In this document: positions 8,390-19,171 of the stretch, piece by piece
Position numbering within the stretch: the stretch's first letter is position 1
Layout: every line of letters begins with the position of its first letter
Source: Lentzea albidocapillata
GTDB lineage: Bacteria; Actinomycetota; Actinomycetes; Mycobacteriales; Pseudonocardiaceae
Length of the DNA stretch: 64,000 nt
NCBI RefSeq assembly: GCF_000719115.1
Contig: NZ_JOEA01000001.1
Location: forward strand, 124,001-188,000
Reading direction: 5' to 3'
Translations under genes and position numbers: made by a program
Notes under the pieces: model-generated
What the model saw: only the letters and a program-made list of their open reading frames with translations
What the model was told of the DNA's origin: nothing
The model's database searches: none

Positions 8390-9433
8390 ATGAAAGCCCT
8401 TGTGCTGTCCGCGGGCGTACGCCCGGCCGGATACTCGCTGCCTCGGCAGATCGTCCCCATCGCGAACAAGCCGGTGCTCGAGTACGTCGTGGAGAACCTG
8501 CGGGACGTCGGCATCACCGACATCGGCATCGTCGTCGGCGATGGTGCGCAGGAGATCTCCGAGCTGTTCGGCGACGGCTCGTACCTCGGGGTTTCCATCA
8601 CCTACATCCAGCAGGACGTGGCTCTGGGCGTGGCGCACTGCGTGCGGATCGCCCGGCCGTTCCTGGGTGACGACGACTTCGTGATGTACATGGGCGACAA
8701 CGTGCTCGTCGAGGGCATCGGCCAGATCGCCGACGAGTTCGCGCGGCTGCGGCCGTCCGCCCAGGTGCTCGTGGACAAGGTGGAGGACCCGCGGCTGTAC
8801 GGCGTCGCGGAGGTGGACGAGAACTCGCGCGTGACGCGGTTGGTCGAGCACCCGCAGGAGCCGCGCAGCGATCTCGCGATGATCGGCGTCTACTTCTTCA
8901 CGTCCGCGATCCACGCCGCCGTCGACGCGATCGAACCGTCGTGGCGCGGCGAGTTCGAGATCACCGACGCGCTGCAGTGGCTGGTGACGCACGAACGTGA
9001 CGTGCGGGCGCGGATGTACTCGGGGTTCTGGAAGGACACCGGGAAGGTCGAGGACGTGCTGGAGTGCAACCGCGAGCTGCTGATGGGGCTGCGGACGGAC
9101 ATCCAGGGCATCGTCGACGACGAGTCGCGGCTGATCGGTGACGTCGTGGTCGAGGAGGGTGCGCGCGTGGTGCGGTCGTGCATCGTCGGGCCCGCGATCA
9201 TCGGTGCCGGGACGCTGGTCCAGGAGTCGATCATCGGGCCGTACACGTCGATCGGCGCGGACTGCCGGATCGTCGATTCCGGGCTGGCCGACTCGATCGT
9301 GCTGAACGAGGCCACCGTGCACAACGTGTCCGGGATCGAGACGTCGCTGATCGGGCGCCGGGCCCGCGTCGGCTCCGCGCGCCAGCACCGGCTGGTCGTC
9401 GGTGACGGCGCGCACGTCGAAGTCGCCGCTTAG
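8390..9433 (+). CDS. RmlA-like sugar-1-phosphate nucleotidyltransferase with altered active site
   Basis: 347 residues with the layout of long-type glucose-1-phosphate thymidylyltransferases (RmlA/StrD). An N-terminal nucleotidyltransferase domain (PIANKPVLEY, MYMGDN) is followed by a C-terminal left-handed beta-helix (repeats such as CIVGPAIIGAGTLV). The normal GGxGTRLxP loop near residue 8 is shortened to SAGVRPAGYS, and the usual EKP phosphate-binding motif is EHP. The ATG at 8390 has GGAGGA upstream, so the short loop is not a wrong-start artefact. It may be an inactive or regulatory homologue. It is convergent with the next gene, overlapping by 4 bp. No other dTDP-sugar gene is near. Confidence 0.8.
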   Translation: MKALVLSAGVRPAGYSLPRQIVPIANKPVLEYVVENLRDVGITDIGIVVGDGAQEISELFGDGSYLGVSITYIQQDVALGVAHCVRIARPFLGDDDFVMYMGDNVLVEGIGQIADEFARLRPSAQVLVDKVEDPRLYGVAEVDENSRVTRLVEHPQEPRSDLAMIGVYFFTSAIHAAVDAIEPSWRGEFEITDALQWLVTHERDVRARMYSGFWKDTGKVEDVLECNRELLMGLRTDIQGIVDDESRLIGDVVVEEGARVVRSCIVGPAIIGAGTLVQESIIGPYTSIGADCRIVDSGLADSIVLNEATVHNVSGIETSLIGRRARVGSARQHRLVVGDGAHVEVAA

Positions 9434-10473
9434 CTCTTCCTGATCCAGTCCTGAAGGCGGTCGCACTCCTCGGCGACCGCCTTCTGCCTGCTCCTCGGTT
9501 GCGCGTCGATGTAGTCGACGGAGATGGTGCGCTCCTTGGAGATGGACCAGGTGGCGACGACGTAGCCGTCGACGAGGACCGTGGGCTTGCCGCCGATGAC
9601 GACGCCGAGCCGGTCGTCCGCGATGACCCTCCTGCGGTCGGCGTGGGCGAGCAGGATGTTGTCGAACTCGGGCAGAAGCCGCACCGGGACAGGGGTTTCC
9701 GGGTCGGGGCGCGGGGCGTCGGGGAGGTCGAGGAGCTCCTTACCCGCCTCGTTGCGGAACGTCACGAGCCGCGGGCGCAGTGCCGCGAACGTCTCGGCGA
9801 GCCTGGTGAGGCCGGACCACTGCTGGGCGTCCATCACGGTGGCCGGTCCGAAGGCCCCGAGGTAGCGCAGGACGAGCTCTTCCTTGTCCATGGCGTTCTG
9901 GGGTTGGCCCAGCCAGTTCTCGACGGTCGTGCAGACGGCCCTGCCGCTGCTGTGCCACAGGCCGCGCGGCGGGAGCTGGACGAGGGCGAGCTTGTTGCGC
10001 AGGGCGTTGCCGAGGACGGTGTGCTCGCGGTCCGGCCAGCGGTCCTTGAGCTGCCTGCCGGCGTCGGCGGTGCCCTGCGGAATCTCGTCGAGGATCTTGC
10101 GGCCCGCCTCGGCGATCTCGTCGAAGTCGAGGCCCTTCAGGCGGGCGGCGAACGGCCCGCTCTGCAGTTCGCGGTCGAGCTTGAGCTGGGTGTGGGGCCG
10201 CAGGCCGAGCGCGTCCCGTGCGCTGACCAGGTGGATCGTGCCGCGCATCAGGAGCATGCGGACGGCTTCGCGGTTGGTCAGGAGGTCTTCGAGCTCTTTC
10301 GGCTGGAAGTTCCGGAGGCGCGTCCAGAGGCCGACGTAGGGCGATTTCGGTTCCTGCGCCTGGATGCCGAAGAGGTGCTCGATGGTGGCGAGCGCGCTCA
10401 TGTCGGCGCGCTCGCGCAGCATCTGGCGTTCGATCAGTGCTCTGTTGAGCTGGTCCTGGCTGAGCGTCCCCAT
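9430..10473 (-). CDS. Winged-helix DNA-binding protein, AlkZ-like (HTH_42)
   Basis: 347 residues beginning MGTLSQDQLNRALIERQMLRE, with GIQAQEPKSPYVGLWTRL, MLMRGTIHLVSARD and LLPEFDNILLAHADR motifs. These are typical of the winged-helix family that includes the AlkZ DNA glycosylase of azinomycin producers. A role in repair of alkylated DNA or interstrand crosslinks is possible, but many family members are uncharacterised. The stop codon overlaps the end of the convergent RmlA-like gene. Confidence 0.8.
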   Translation of the reverse strand: MGTLSQDQLNRALIERQMLRERADMSALATIEHLFGIQAQEPKSPYVGLWTRLRNFQPKELEDLLTNREAVRMLLMRGTIHLVSARDALGLRPHTQLKLDRELQSGPFAARLKGLDFDEIAEAGRKILDEIPQGTADAGRQLKDRWPDREHTVLGNALRNKLALVQLPPRGLWHSSGRAVCTTVENWLGQPQNAMDKEELVLRYLGAFGPATVMDAQQWSGLTRLAETFAALRPRLVTFRNEAGKELLDLPDAPRPDPETPVPVRLLPEFDNILLAHADRRRVIADDRLGVVIGGKPTVLVDGYVVATWSISKERTISVDYIDAQPRSRQKAVAEECDRLQDWIRKS

Positions 10474-10482
10474 CGGGACAGA

Positions 10483-11571
10483 CTAGAACCTGATGAACGC
10501 GAATCCGGTGCCGTTCGGGCGTTCTCCGTCGTGGACGACGAGCAGATTGAGCTTGCCCAGCACGATGTCGGCGCCGTCGGAGTGCTCGACATCGGCGATC
10601 TTGAAGTCCTGCAGCGGCTTCATGTCCGACGTGCGGTAGGCGACGAACCGCGAGTCACCCTGGCTGGACGCGAGCAACACGTCGTCCGCGATCGCGAGGC
10701 CCTCGGCGTCCGCTTCGAGCCACTTGCCGCCGAAGCCGGGGTTCGGGCCGTCCGCCTCGCACTCCTCGGTCTCCGGGTTGTACTTCTGCGGCGCGCCCCA
10801 CGTGCGGACCTTGTCGACGAGCTGCGGCTTGCCGAAGCCGTTGGAACGCAACGGGATGCGCCAGATGCCGACGTCCTCCTGGGCGGCGTAGAGGGTGCTC
10901 GTGCGTTCGTCGATCACCATGCCCTCGACCTGCGGGCCCTCGCCGGGCTCGCCGCACACGGTCCAGTTCCTGCCGTCCGGCAGGGTGAAGGTGCTCGGAA
11001 GGTCCAGAGTGGACACCTTCCTGGTGTCGTACCGGTCGCCCTTCACGACCTGGAGGAGCGCGATGCTGGTCTCGTTGCGGCGGCTGGTGACGACGACGTC
11101 CTTGCCGTCGACGCGCCCGGCGGCCAGGCCGTAGACGGTGTGCTGGTCGTCGACCTCGGGCTCGGTCTTGGAGAACACCGGCTTGGTGGCGGGGTTCGTG
11201 ACGTCCCGCGCGCCGCGTTCGTCCACTTGGAACACCCGGATGCGGTCACGGCCGCGGTCGCTGACGAACGCCAGGTCGCCGAGGACATCGACGTTGTTGA
11301 AGCGGCCGGGCTTCGCGTCGGGCGTCGGCGGCAGCGGTGCCGGATAGACGCCGATCGTGCGGCCGTTCAGGTCGAACGCCGCCAGGCCGCCTTCCTTCAG
11401 CGTGCCCAGGACCACACTGCGTTCGGTGTTGCGCGGGTTCACCCAGATGGCAGGGTCGTCCGCGTCGGCGGGCTCCTCGAACGTCTGCGTGATGACCGTC
11501 GGTGTGATGACGGGCGTCGCGGGAGCGGTGAGGAACAAAGGCACGAGCGCCAGTGCTAAAGAAGATGACAT
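10483..11571 (-). CDS. Secreted beta-propeller phytase
   Basis: 362 residues with an N-terminal signal peptide (MSSSLALALVPLFLTAPATP) and a beta-propeller phytase domain. Visible blades include ADDPAIWVNPRNTERS, NVDVLGDLAFVSDRGRD, DVVVTSRRNETS and EGMVIDERTSTLYAAQEDVGIW. The family hydrolyses phytate outside the cell with bound calcium, releasing phosphate. Acidic residues suited to calcium binding are present in these blades. It lies 9 bp past the start of the winged-helix gene on the same strand, so the two may be co-transcribed. Confidence 0.88.
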   Translation of the reverse strand: MSSSLALALVPLFLTAPATPVITPTVITQTFEEPADADDPAIWVNPRNTERSVVLGTLKEGGLAAFDLNGRTIGVYPAPLPPTPDAKPGRFNNVDVLGDLAFVSDRGRDRIRVFQVDERGARDVTNPATKPVFSKTEPEVDDQHTVYGLAAGRVDGKDVVVTSRRNETSIALLQVVKGDRYDTRKVSTLDLPSTFTLPDGRNWTVCGEPGEGPQVEGMVIDERTSTLYAAQEDVGIWRIPLRSNGFGKPQLVDKVRTWGAPQKYNPETEECEADGPNPGFGGKWLEADAEGLAIADDVLLASSQGDSRFVAYRTSDMKPLQDFKIADVEHSDGADIVLGKLNLLVVHDGERPNGTGFAFIRF

Positions 11572-11626
11572 GGTGGGACCGTAGGAAACACCGGTGTACT
11601 GCGACTGAACCGCGGGGGAACAAGCC

Positions 11627-12250
11627 GTGTGGTACGAGTGGGGACTGACGATCTTCGGTCAGAAGATCGCGTACACAGAGCTGGCCGGGCAGGTGCTGGC
11701 GCTCGCGGTCGTGTTCCTGGCGCAGCGCCGTTCACTCTTGACCTGGCCCGTTCAGCTGGTCTCGGTCGCACTGCTCTTCACCGTCTACCTGTCGGCGCAC
11801 CTGGGCGGCCTGGCCACCAGGCAGGTCGCCGTCGGTGCGATCGCCGTCTACGGCTGGTACGCGTGGGTGCGCCGCCGTGACCCGGTCTTCGGCGTGGTGG
11901 TGCGCAAGGGTTCCCGGCGCGAACGGCTCGCGATCGCCGGTGCGTTCGTCGTCGGCACCGTCGCGTTCGCGCTGGTGCTGGACGCGCTGGACGCCTCGTG
12001 GGCGCCGTGGCCGGACGCCGCGATCTTCATCGGCACGATCCTGGCCTTCGCGTTGCAGGGCCTGGGCCTGGTGGAGTTCTGGCTGGTGTGGCTGGTGGTC
12101 GACGCCGTCGGCGTGCCACTGCAGATCCAGTCGGGCCTGTACTTCAGCGCGTTCGTCTACGTGATCTTCGCGGGCCTGGTCATCCACGGTTTCGTCGACT
12201 GGAACCGCACCGCCCGCCGGTTGACACAGGAGGCAAAGTCTCCTCTATGA
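11627..12250 (+). CDS. pnuC: Nicotinamide riboside/mononucleotide transporter PnuC
   Basis: A 207-residue integral membrane protein with about seven hydrophobic helices. It has the PnuC signatures ELAGQVLALAVVFLAQRRS, TWPVQLVSVAL and YGWYAWVRR. The family takes up nicotinamide riboside for NAD salvage by facilitated diffusion coupled to a kinase; none is seen nearby. The start is GTG at 11627, preceded by CGGGGGAA. The TGA overlaps the ATG of the following peptidase gene (ATGA). Confidence 0.9.
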   Translation: MWYEWGLTIFGQKIAYTELAGQVLALAVVFLAQRRSLLTWPVQLVSVALLFTVYLSAHLGGLATRQVAVGAIAVYGWYAWVRRRDPVFGVVVRKGSRRERLAIAGAFVVGTVAFALVLDALDASWAPWPDAAIFIGTILAFALQGLGLVEFWLVWLVVDAVGVPLQIQSGLYFSAFVYVIFAGLVIHGFVDWNRTARRLTQEAKSPL

Positions 12251-13419
12251 GGGGACTGTTGATCGCTCTGCTGACCGCTGTCTCGTCGCTGGCAGCCGTT
12301 CCGGCCGTCGCCGCGCCTGCGCCGCGAACCGGATTCGAGCTCACCGGCAAGTGGACCACCGAGTCCGAGGAACAGGCCTACCTGCGCGCCACGGGCCTGC
12401 CTGTTTCCGAGATCGGGACGACCGCCCAAGGCCGTCCCATCCAGCTCGTGCGCGTGGGCTCCCGCTCCGCGCGCACGGTGGTTCTTTACATCTGCTCCCA
12501 GCACGGCGACGAACCCGCCGGCCGCGAGGCGTGCCTGATCCGCATGCGCTCCCTGCCGCGCTCGTCCGGCGTGACCTACCTCTTCGTCCCGAACGCCAAC
12601 CCGGACGGCCGCGTCGCGAACACCCGCGGCAACTCCGCCGGCGTCGACATCAACCGCGACCACCTGCTGCTCCGCACCGCCGAGGCACGCGCGATGGCCT
12701 CCGTGATCCGCGACTGGCAGCCCGATGTCATCCACGACCTGCACGAGTTCGGTCCTTCGGAGCCCTACTACGTGAAGGACGTCCTCTGGCTGTGGCCGCG
12801 CAACCTCAACGTCGCTGACGGCGTGCACGACCTGTCCGAGACGCTCTCCCGCTCCTATGTGCGTCCGTCCGTCGAGGCCGCTGGGCGCACCTCCGGCGTG
12901 TACGGCATCTACGTCGACCCGGTGACCGGCGAGCCCATCCGCCAGGTCGCGGGCGACGGTCAGGAACGCATCCTGCGCAACACGGGCGGGTTGAAGCACG
13001 GCATGGGCCTGCTGCTCGAGACCAACGTCGACAACACACCGCTCTTCCGCGTCGACTCGCATCTGAAGGCGCTGGACGGCACGCAGTCGTTCGTCGGCTC
13101 GAACCGCTCGGCGATCGAAGCCGCCAACGCTGCCTCCCGCGCGGTCCGGTCCGGCCCGGTGTACTTCGGCGGCGCCGACAACCAGGCCCCGGATCCCTCG
13201 GACGTGGTGACCACCCCGCCGTGCGGTTACGTGCTGACCGGGGCCCAGTACCGCGAGGTGCAGGACGAACTGGCCCTGCACGGCGTCAGGTCCCAGTACC
13301 TCCGGGGCGGCGACCGCATCGTGCCGCTGAAGCAGGAGGCCCGCGCCCTGGTCCCCTTGCTGCTGGACGCCCGAGCCGACGGCCCCCTCCTGCACGCCCG
13401 ACCGGTCGCCCAGTGCTGA
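12247..13419 (+). CDS. Secreted M14 zinc carboxypeptidase
   Basis: A 390-residue protein with a signal peptide (MRGLLIALLTAVSSLAAV, cleavage near VAA/PAP) and an M14 peptidase domain. The zinc ligands are His and Glu in SQHGDEPAGRE and His in HDLHEFGPSE. NPDGRVANTRGNSAGVDINRD is the usual substrate-binding region, and a Glu in GLLLETNVD fits the catalytic base. It overlaps pnuC by 4 bp. AGGAGG at 12228-12233 is 13 nt upstream, slightly long. Downstream lies a repeat-rich spacer (13424-13548). Confidence 0.88.
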   Translation: MRGLLIALLTAVSSLAAVPAVAAPAPRTGFELTGKWTTESEEQAYLRATGLPVSEIGTTAQGRPIQLVRVGSRSARTVVLYICSQHGDEPAGREACLIRMRSLPRSSGVTYLFVPNANPDGRVANTRGNSAGVDINRDHLLLRTAEARAMASVIRDWQPDVIHDLHEFGPSEPYYVKDVLWLWPRNLNVADGVHDLSETLSRSYVRPSVEAAGRTSGVYGIYVDPVTGEPIRQVAGDGQERILRNTGGLKHGMGLLLETNVDNTPLFRVDSHLKALDGTQSFVGSNRSAIEAANAASRAVRSGPVYFGGADNQAPDPSDVVTTPPCGYVLTGAQYREVQDELALHGVRSQYLRGGDRIVPLKQEARALVPLLLDARADGPLLHARPVAQC

Positions 13420-13423
13420 CCCA

Positions 13424-13548
13424 ACTGATATATCGGTTGCTCTGACCAGCGCCTTAGCAATGAGACTTTGGACTTCGTCCGCAAAAGACTCATTGCTAAG
13501 GCCGTCGGGGCGACGGCAACTGGTATATCGGTGGACTGATATATCGGT
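13424..13548. repeat. ATATATCGGT boxes flanking a 52-bp imperfect palindrome
   Basis: Three copies of ACTG[A/G]TATATCGGT lie at 13424-13437, 13519-13532 and 13535-13548. Between the first and second is a palindrome at 13451-13502: arms GCCTTAGCAATGAGACTTT and AAAGACTCATTGCTAAGGC, one mismatch. A small hairpin, GCCGTCG-GGG-CGACGGC, occupies 13501-13517. The same box flanks another hairpin at 26.45 kb, and a homologous palindrome occurs at 31.3 kb. The block lies between two co-oriented genes and may also stop transcription. Confidence 0.8.
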
Positions 13549-13582
13549 CGCGGCCGCCCTCCGCACCTGATCCGATGGCGGC

Positions 13583-14353
13583 ATGAACGACGACCTGCCG
13601 GCCCGGATGGAGATCAACCTCGCCGAGCACGCCTGCCATCTCCACCGTCACCTGCCGGGCGCGACCGTCACCGAGACGAGTGATCTGCTGATCGCGGACA
13701 GTGGCCTGCCGGACGACACGTTCAACGTCGTCGCCAGGGCCCGCTTCGTCACCGACGCCGCCGAACGCGTCGCGCGGACCGTGAGCGAGATCGCGGCGAC
13801 CGGACGGCCGTTCTCGTGGCGGGTCGGCCCCGGCTCGACGGGCCTGGACGAGGTGCTGACGGCCGCCGGCCTGACCCCGTCCGAGACCGAGACGGGCATG
13901 TGGCTCGACCTCGGCGGCAAGGTGCCCGAGGCGTACGCCGAAGGTCTCGACATCCAGCCGGTCCGCACACCGGACCAGCTGGCTGACTACGCCGCGGTGC
14001 TGTCCGCGAACTGGGACCCGCCCGCCGCCACGGTCCGCGAGTTCTACGCCGCCGCGGCGGTACCCGCGATGACCAGCCGAGCCTGCTACCTCGTCGGGTA
14101 CGTGGCGGGCCGGCCGGTCTGCACCGCCGAGGTGTTCCCGCATGCCGGAGTCGCCGGCATCTACAACGTCACGACGCTCGCCACCGACCGTCGCCGCGGC
14201 TACGGCAGCGCTGTCACGGTCGCCGCGCTGCATGTCGCGCGTGCCGAGGGCTTCCGGACCGCTGTCCTGCAGGCGTCCGCGGACGGCGAACCCGTCTACC
14301 GGCGCCTCGGGTTCGCCGCCTGCGGTCAGTTCACGGAGTACGCCCTGGGCTGA
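13583..14353 (+). CDS. GNAT-family N-acetyltransferase
   Basis: A 256-residue protein with an N-terminal half lacking strong motifs and a C-terminal GNAT domain. Motif A is [19 protein letters not shown] (acetyl-CoA pyrophosphate binding) and motif B is [10 protein letters not shown]. The substrate is unknown. It starts [12 protein letters not shown] at 13583 and is convergent with aceE, with a hairpin between. Confidence 0.85.
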   Translation: MNDDLPARMEINLAEHACHLHRHLPGATVTETSDLLIADSGLPDDTFNVVARARFVTDAAERVARTVSEIAATGRPFSWRVGPGSTGLDEVLTAAGLTPSETETGMWLDLGGKVPEAYAEGLDIQPVRTPDQLADYAAVLSANWDPPAATVREFYAAAAVPAMTSRACYLVGYVAGRPVCTAEVFPHAGVAGIYNVTTLATDRRRGYGSAVTVAALHVARAEGFRTAVLQASADGEPVYRRLGFAACGQFTEYALG

Positions 14354-14413
14354 AAGGTGCTACGGGCGCCAGAACTCGCGCTCCGGGATCACTCGGATGC
14401 AGGAACGAACGGA

Positions 14414-14453
14414 CTGAGGGGCCGTCCCGCGCGGTGGCGGAACGGCCCCTCAG
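14414..14453. terminator. Bidirectional terminator between GNAT gene and aceE
   Basis: A 12-bp perfect stem (CTGAGGGGCCGT at 14414-14425, ACGGCCCCTCAG at 14442-14453) with a 16-nt loop separates two convergent genes. Confidence 0.75.
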
Positions 14454-14486
14454 ATCGCCTTACAGCGTCTCGAGCGGCTGCGGTGA

Positions 14487-17246
<2,760 letters not shown>

Positions 17247-17556
17247 GGTGTCTCCTCGGCTTCGTTGGCGGTACTCGCGCTGGCCCGGAAACCGTGCCAC
17301 GCACCCCTATCGTTGTCCTTGCGCGACGACTTCGTCATGGCTACCGGTCGGTAGTTCTGGATCGTGTCGCTCACGCGCGCGCGATAAGAGGTATGTAGAG
17401 CGTGCCTCATGCCAGTGCGGAGATCTTCACAGGGGTGCCTGTTACGGCGTGTCACGTGGTCAACAGTTGCGCCGGAGGTAGCTGACAGTGTTCGCTAGCC
17501 GGAGTAACGGACTCTGGCGGCAGTCTTAGGGCTGTCGCTCTTGCGTAGTTGGAGGA
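17247..17556. promoter_or_regulatory. Divergent promoter region of aceE and the DUF3052 gene
   Basis: A 310-bp region between divergently transcribed genes with no full-length gene. It contains a possible 31-codon leader frame (17338-17243, minus strand) whose stop overlaps the aceE TTG. GGAGG at 17551-17555 serves the DUF3052 gene. I could not assign -35/-10 boxes with confidence. Confidence 0.5.
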
Positions 17557-17565
17557 GTGAAAACC

Positions 17566-17997
17566 GTGGTCGCCGCGGAAGACGCCGGCAAGATCGGCGT
17601 CGCCGAGAAGCTCGGGATCGAATCGGGCATGGTCGTCCAAGAACTCGGCTGGGACGAGGACGTTGACGACGCCTTGCGTGCCGCTGTCGAGGAACAGAGC
17701 GGGGGCGACCTCCTCGACGAGGATGCCGACGAGACGGTGAGCGTCGTGCTGCTCTGGTGGCGGGAGGACGACGGCGACCTGGTCGACGCCCTGCTCGAAG
17801 CCACCGGTGTGCTCGCCGAGGACGGCGTGATCTGGGTTCTCACCCCGAAGACCGGCCGCCCCGGCCACGTGGAGCCGAGCGACGTCGCCGAAGCGGTCCC
17901 GACCGCCGGCCTGTCGCAGACCTCCAACATCAGCGTGGGCGAGGACTGGGCGGGCATCCGCCTGGTGTGGCCGAAGTCGGCCAAGGCCAAGCGCTGA
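17566..17997 (+). CDS. DUF3052 family protein
   Basis: A 143-residue acidic protein starting VVAAEDAGKIGVAEKLG, with the family hallmark GMVVQELGWDEDVDDALR and a C-terminal GEDWAGIRLVWPK. I take GTG at 17566, since GGAGG ends 10 nt upstream; GTG at 17557 would be only 1 nt from it. The function of DUF3052 is not known. In mycobacteria a member sits between ahpE and aceE, and the same neighbours occur here, which suggests a conserved but unexplained link. Confidence 0.85.
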   Translation: MVAAEDAGKIGVAEKLGIESGMVVQELGWDEDVDDALRAAVEEQSGGDLLDEDADETVSVVLLWWREDDGDLVDALLEATGVLAEDGVIWVLTPKTGRPGHVEPSDVAEAVPTAGLSQTSNISVGEDWAGIRLVWPKSAKAKR

Positions 17998-18073
17998 TCT
18001 CTCGTTGACATAGGGTTGAACCACGGGCGCTCACCCGCTCGTGGTCCTGTGTCGCACCGGAGGGGTTCGTCTC

Positions 18074-18538
18074 ATGGCGGTCGAGGTCGGTTCGGAGGCC
18101 CCGGGCTTCACGCTCAATGACTACAACAAGCAGCCCGTGGCGTTGTCGTCGTTCCGTGGCGCAAAGGCCGTGCTGCTGGTGTTCTACCCGTTCGCGTTCA
18201 GCGGCACCTGCCAGGGCGAGCTCTGCCGGTTGCGTGACGAACTGGCGACCTACGAGGACGAGAACGTCCAGGTGCTGGGCGTCTCCGTGGACTCGCCGTT
18301 CGCGCTGAAGGCGTGGGCGAACCAGGAGGGCTACCAGTTCCCGCTGCTGTCCGACTTCTGGCCGCACGGAGCCGTCGCGCAGTCCTACGGCGTGTTCAAC
18401 GAGGCCGTGGGCATGGCGCTGCGGGGCACGTTTTTGGTCGACGTCTCCGGCGTCGTGCGCTTCGCCGAGGTGAACGCGCCCGGTGAGGCCCGCGATCAGG
18501 ACGGCTGGAAGAAGGCCGTAGCCTCTCTCAAGGCATGA
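18074..18538 (+). CDS. ahpE: AhpE-type peroxiredoxin with a second Cys
   Basis: A 154-residue peroxiredoxin that reduces hydroperoxides. The peroxidatic Cys46 is in FAFSGTCQGEL, and PLLSDFWPHGAV is the AhpE signature block. Cys51, exactly five residues later, occupies the position of the resolving Cys in PrxQ/BCP proteins; as I recall it, M. tuberculosis AhpE has Asp there and is a 1-Cys enzyme. The start is ATG at 18074, with AGGGG upstream. It is co-oriented with the DUF3052 gene. Confidence 0.92.
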   Translation: MAVEVGSEAPGFTLNDYNKQPVALSSFRGAKAVLLVFYPFAFSGTCQGELCRLRDELATYEDENVQVLGVSVDSPFALKAWANQEGYQFPLLSDFWPHGAVAQSYGVFNEAVGMALRGTFLVDVSGVVRFAEVNAPGEARDQDGWKKAVASLKA

Positions 18539-18575
18539 TGTAGCTGTACCCCTGCGCTTCGCGGCGCCGGGATTG

Positions 18576-18647
18576 GGGCGTGTAGCTCAGCGGAAGAGCA
18601 CTCGGTTTACACCCGAGCGGTCGCAGGTTCGAACCCTGTCGCGCCCA
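18576..18647 (+). tRNA. tRNA-Val (anticodon UAC)
   Basis: A 72-nt cloverleaf. The acceptor stem GGGCGTG pairs with CGCGCCC, discriminator A. The anticodon stem CTCGG/CCGAG encloses the loop TTTACAC (anticodon TAC). The T arm is GCAGG-TTCGAAC-CCTGT. The 3' CCA is not encoded. It reads GUA codons, which are rare in high-GC genomes. Confidence 0.95.
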
Positions 18648-18760
18648 CGGCCTCAGGCCGACCCTGCTCAGTGGCTGCGCCACTTTCGCCGGGTCGTGCC
18701 GTACCTTGTTCGAGTTCGTCGGGGACGTTTGGACCCGCCAGCTCCAAAGGACGCCAACCT

Positions 18761-19123
18761 GTGAGACGCAAGGCCAAGGCCGCGAAGCCCGACACCACCA
18801 CCGTCACGCAGGAGCAGGTCAAGCTGCTCGCACTGGTGGAACAGGGAGGCGTGCACCGCGGCGCCACCAGCTGGTACCTGGAGCACCGGCCCGCCAAGCA
18901 GTGGGACGCGGACGACCTGGAGATCATGCGGCTCCGGGACTGGATCACCTGGGAACAGCGCGTGGGCCACGGTATGGCCGCGCCCGTCGACATCACGGCG
19001 CAAGGGCGGGCCGCGCTCCGGCACCACCTGCCCGAGTGGGTGCTCGGGCGGAAGGCCATCGCCGCGGAGCCGCCTCGGTTGCCCTCCGTCGAGACGGTCA
19101 GGGCGTTGGACGCGCTGCAGTAG
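18761..19123 (+). CDS. Small basic protein of unknown function
   Basis: 120 residues, VRRKAKAAKPDTTTVTQEQ at the start, with AAAGGA about 10 nt before the GTG at 18761. The middle is helical and charged (VTQEQVKLLALVEQGG, DDLEIMRLRDWITWEQR). It has two Trp-rich spots and no membrane segment or cysteine. The N-terminus is Lys/Arg-rich. It could be a small DNA-associated or winged-helix-like protein, but I recognise no family. It sits between the tRNA and a P450. Confidence 0.6.
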   Translation: MRRKAKAAKPDTTTVTQEQVKLLALVEQGGVHRGATSWYLEHRPAKQWDADDLEIMRLRDWITWEQRVGHGMAAPVDITAQGRAALRHHLPEWVLGRKAIAAEPPRLPSVETVRALDALQ

Positions 19124-19171
19124 CCCGGTAGAACGGTCTTAGTCGAATCCAAACGGAGGCGGAGACCGGCC

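Noticed and set aside
9499..11559. 686-codon plus-strand frame opposite the winged-helix and phytase genes
   Set aside because: Both minus-strand genes have recognisable motifs and a signal peptide; the plus-strand product does not.
13424..13548. CRISPR-like direct repeats
   Set aside because: Only three short AT-rich boxes with irregular spacing, no spacers of constant length and no cas genes.
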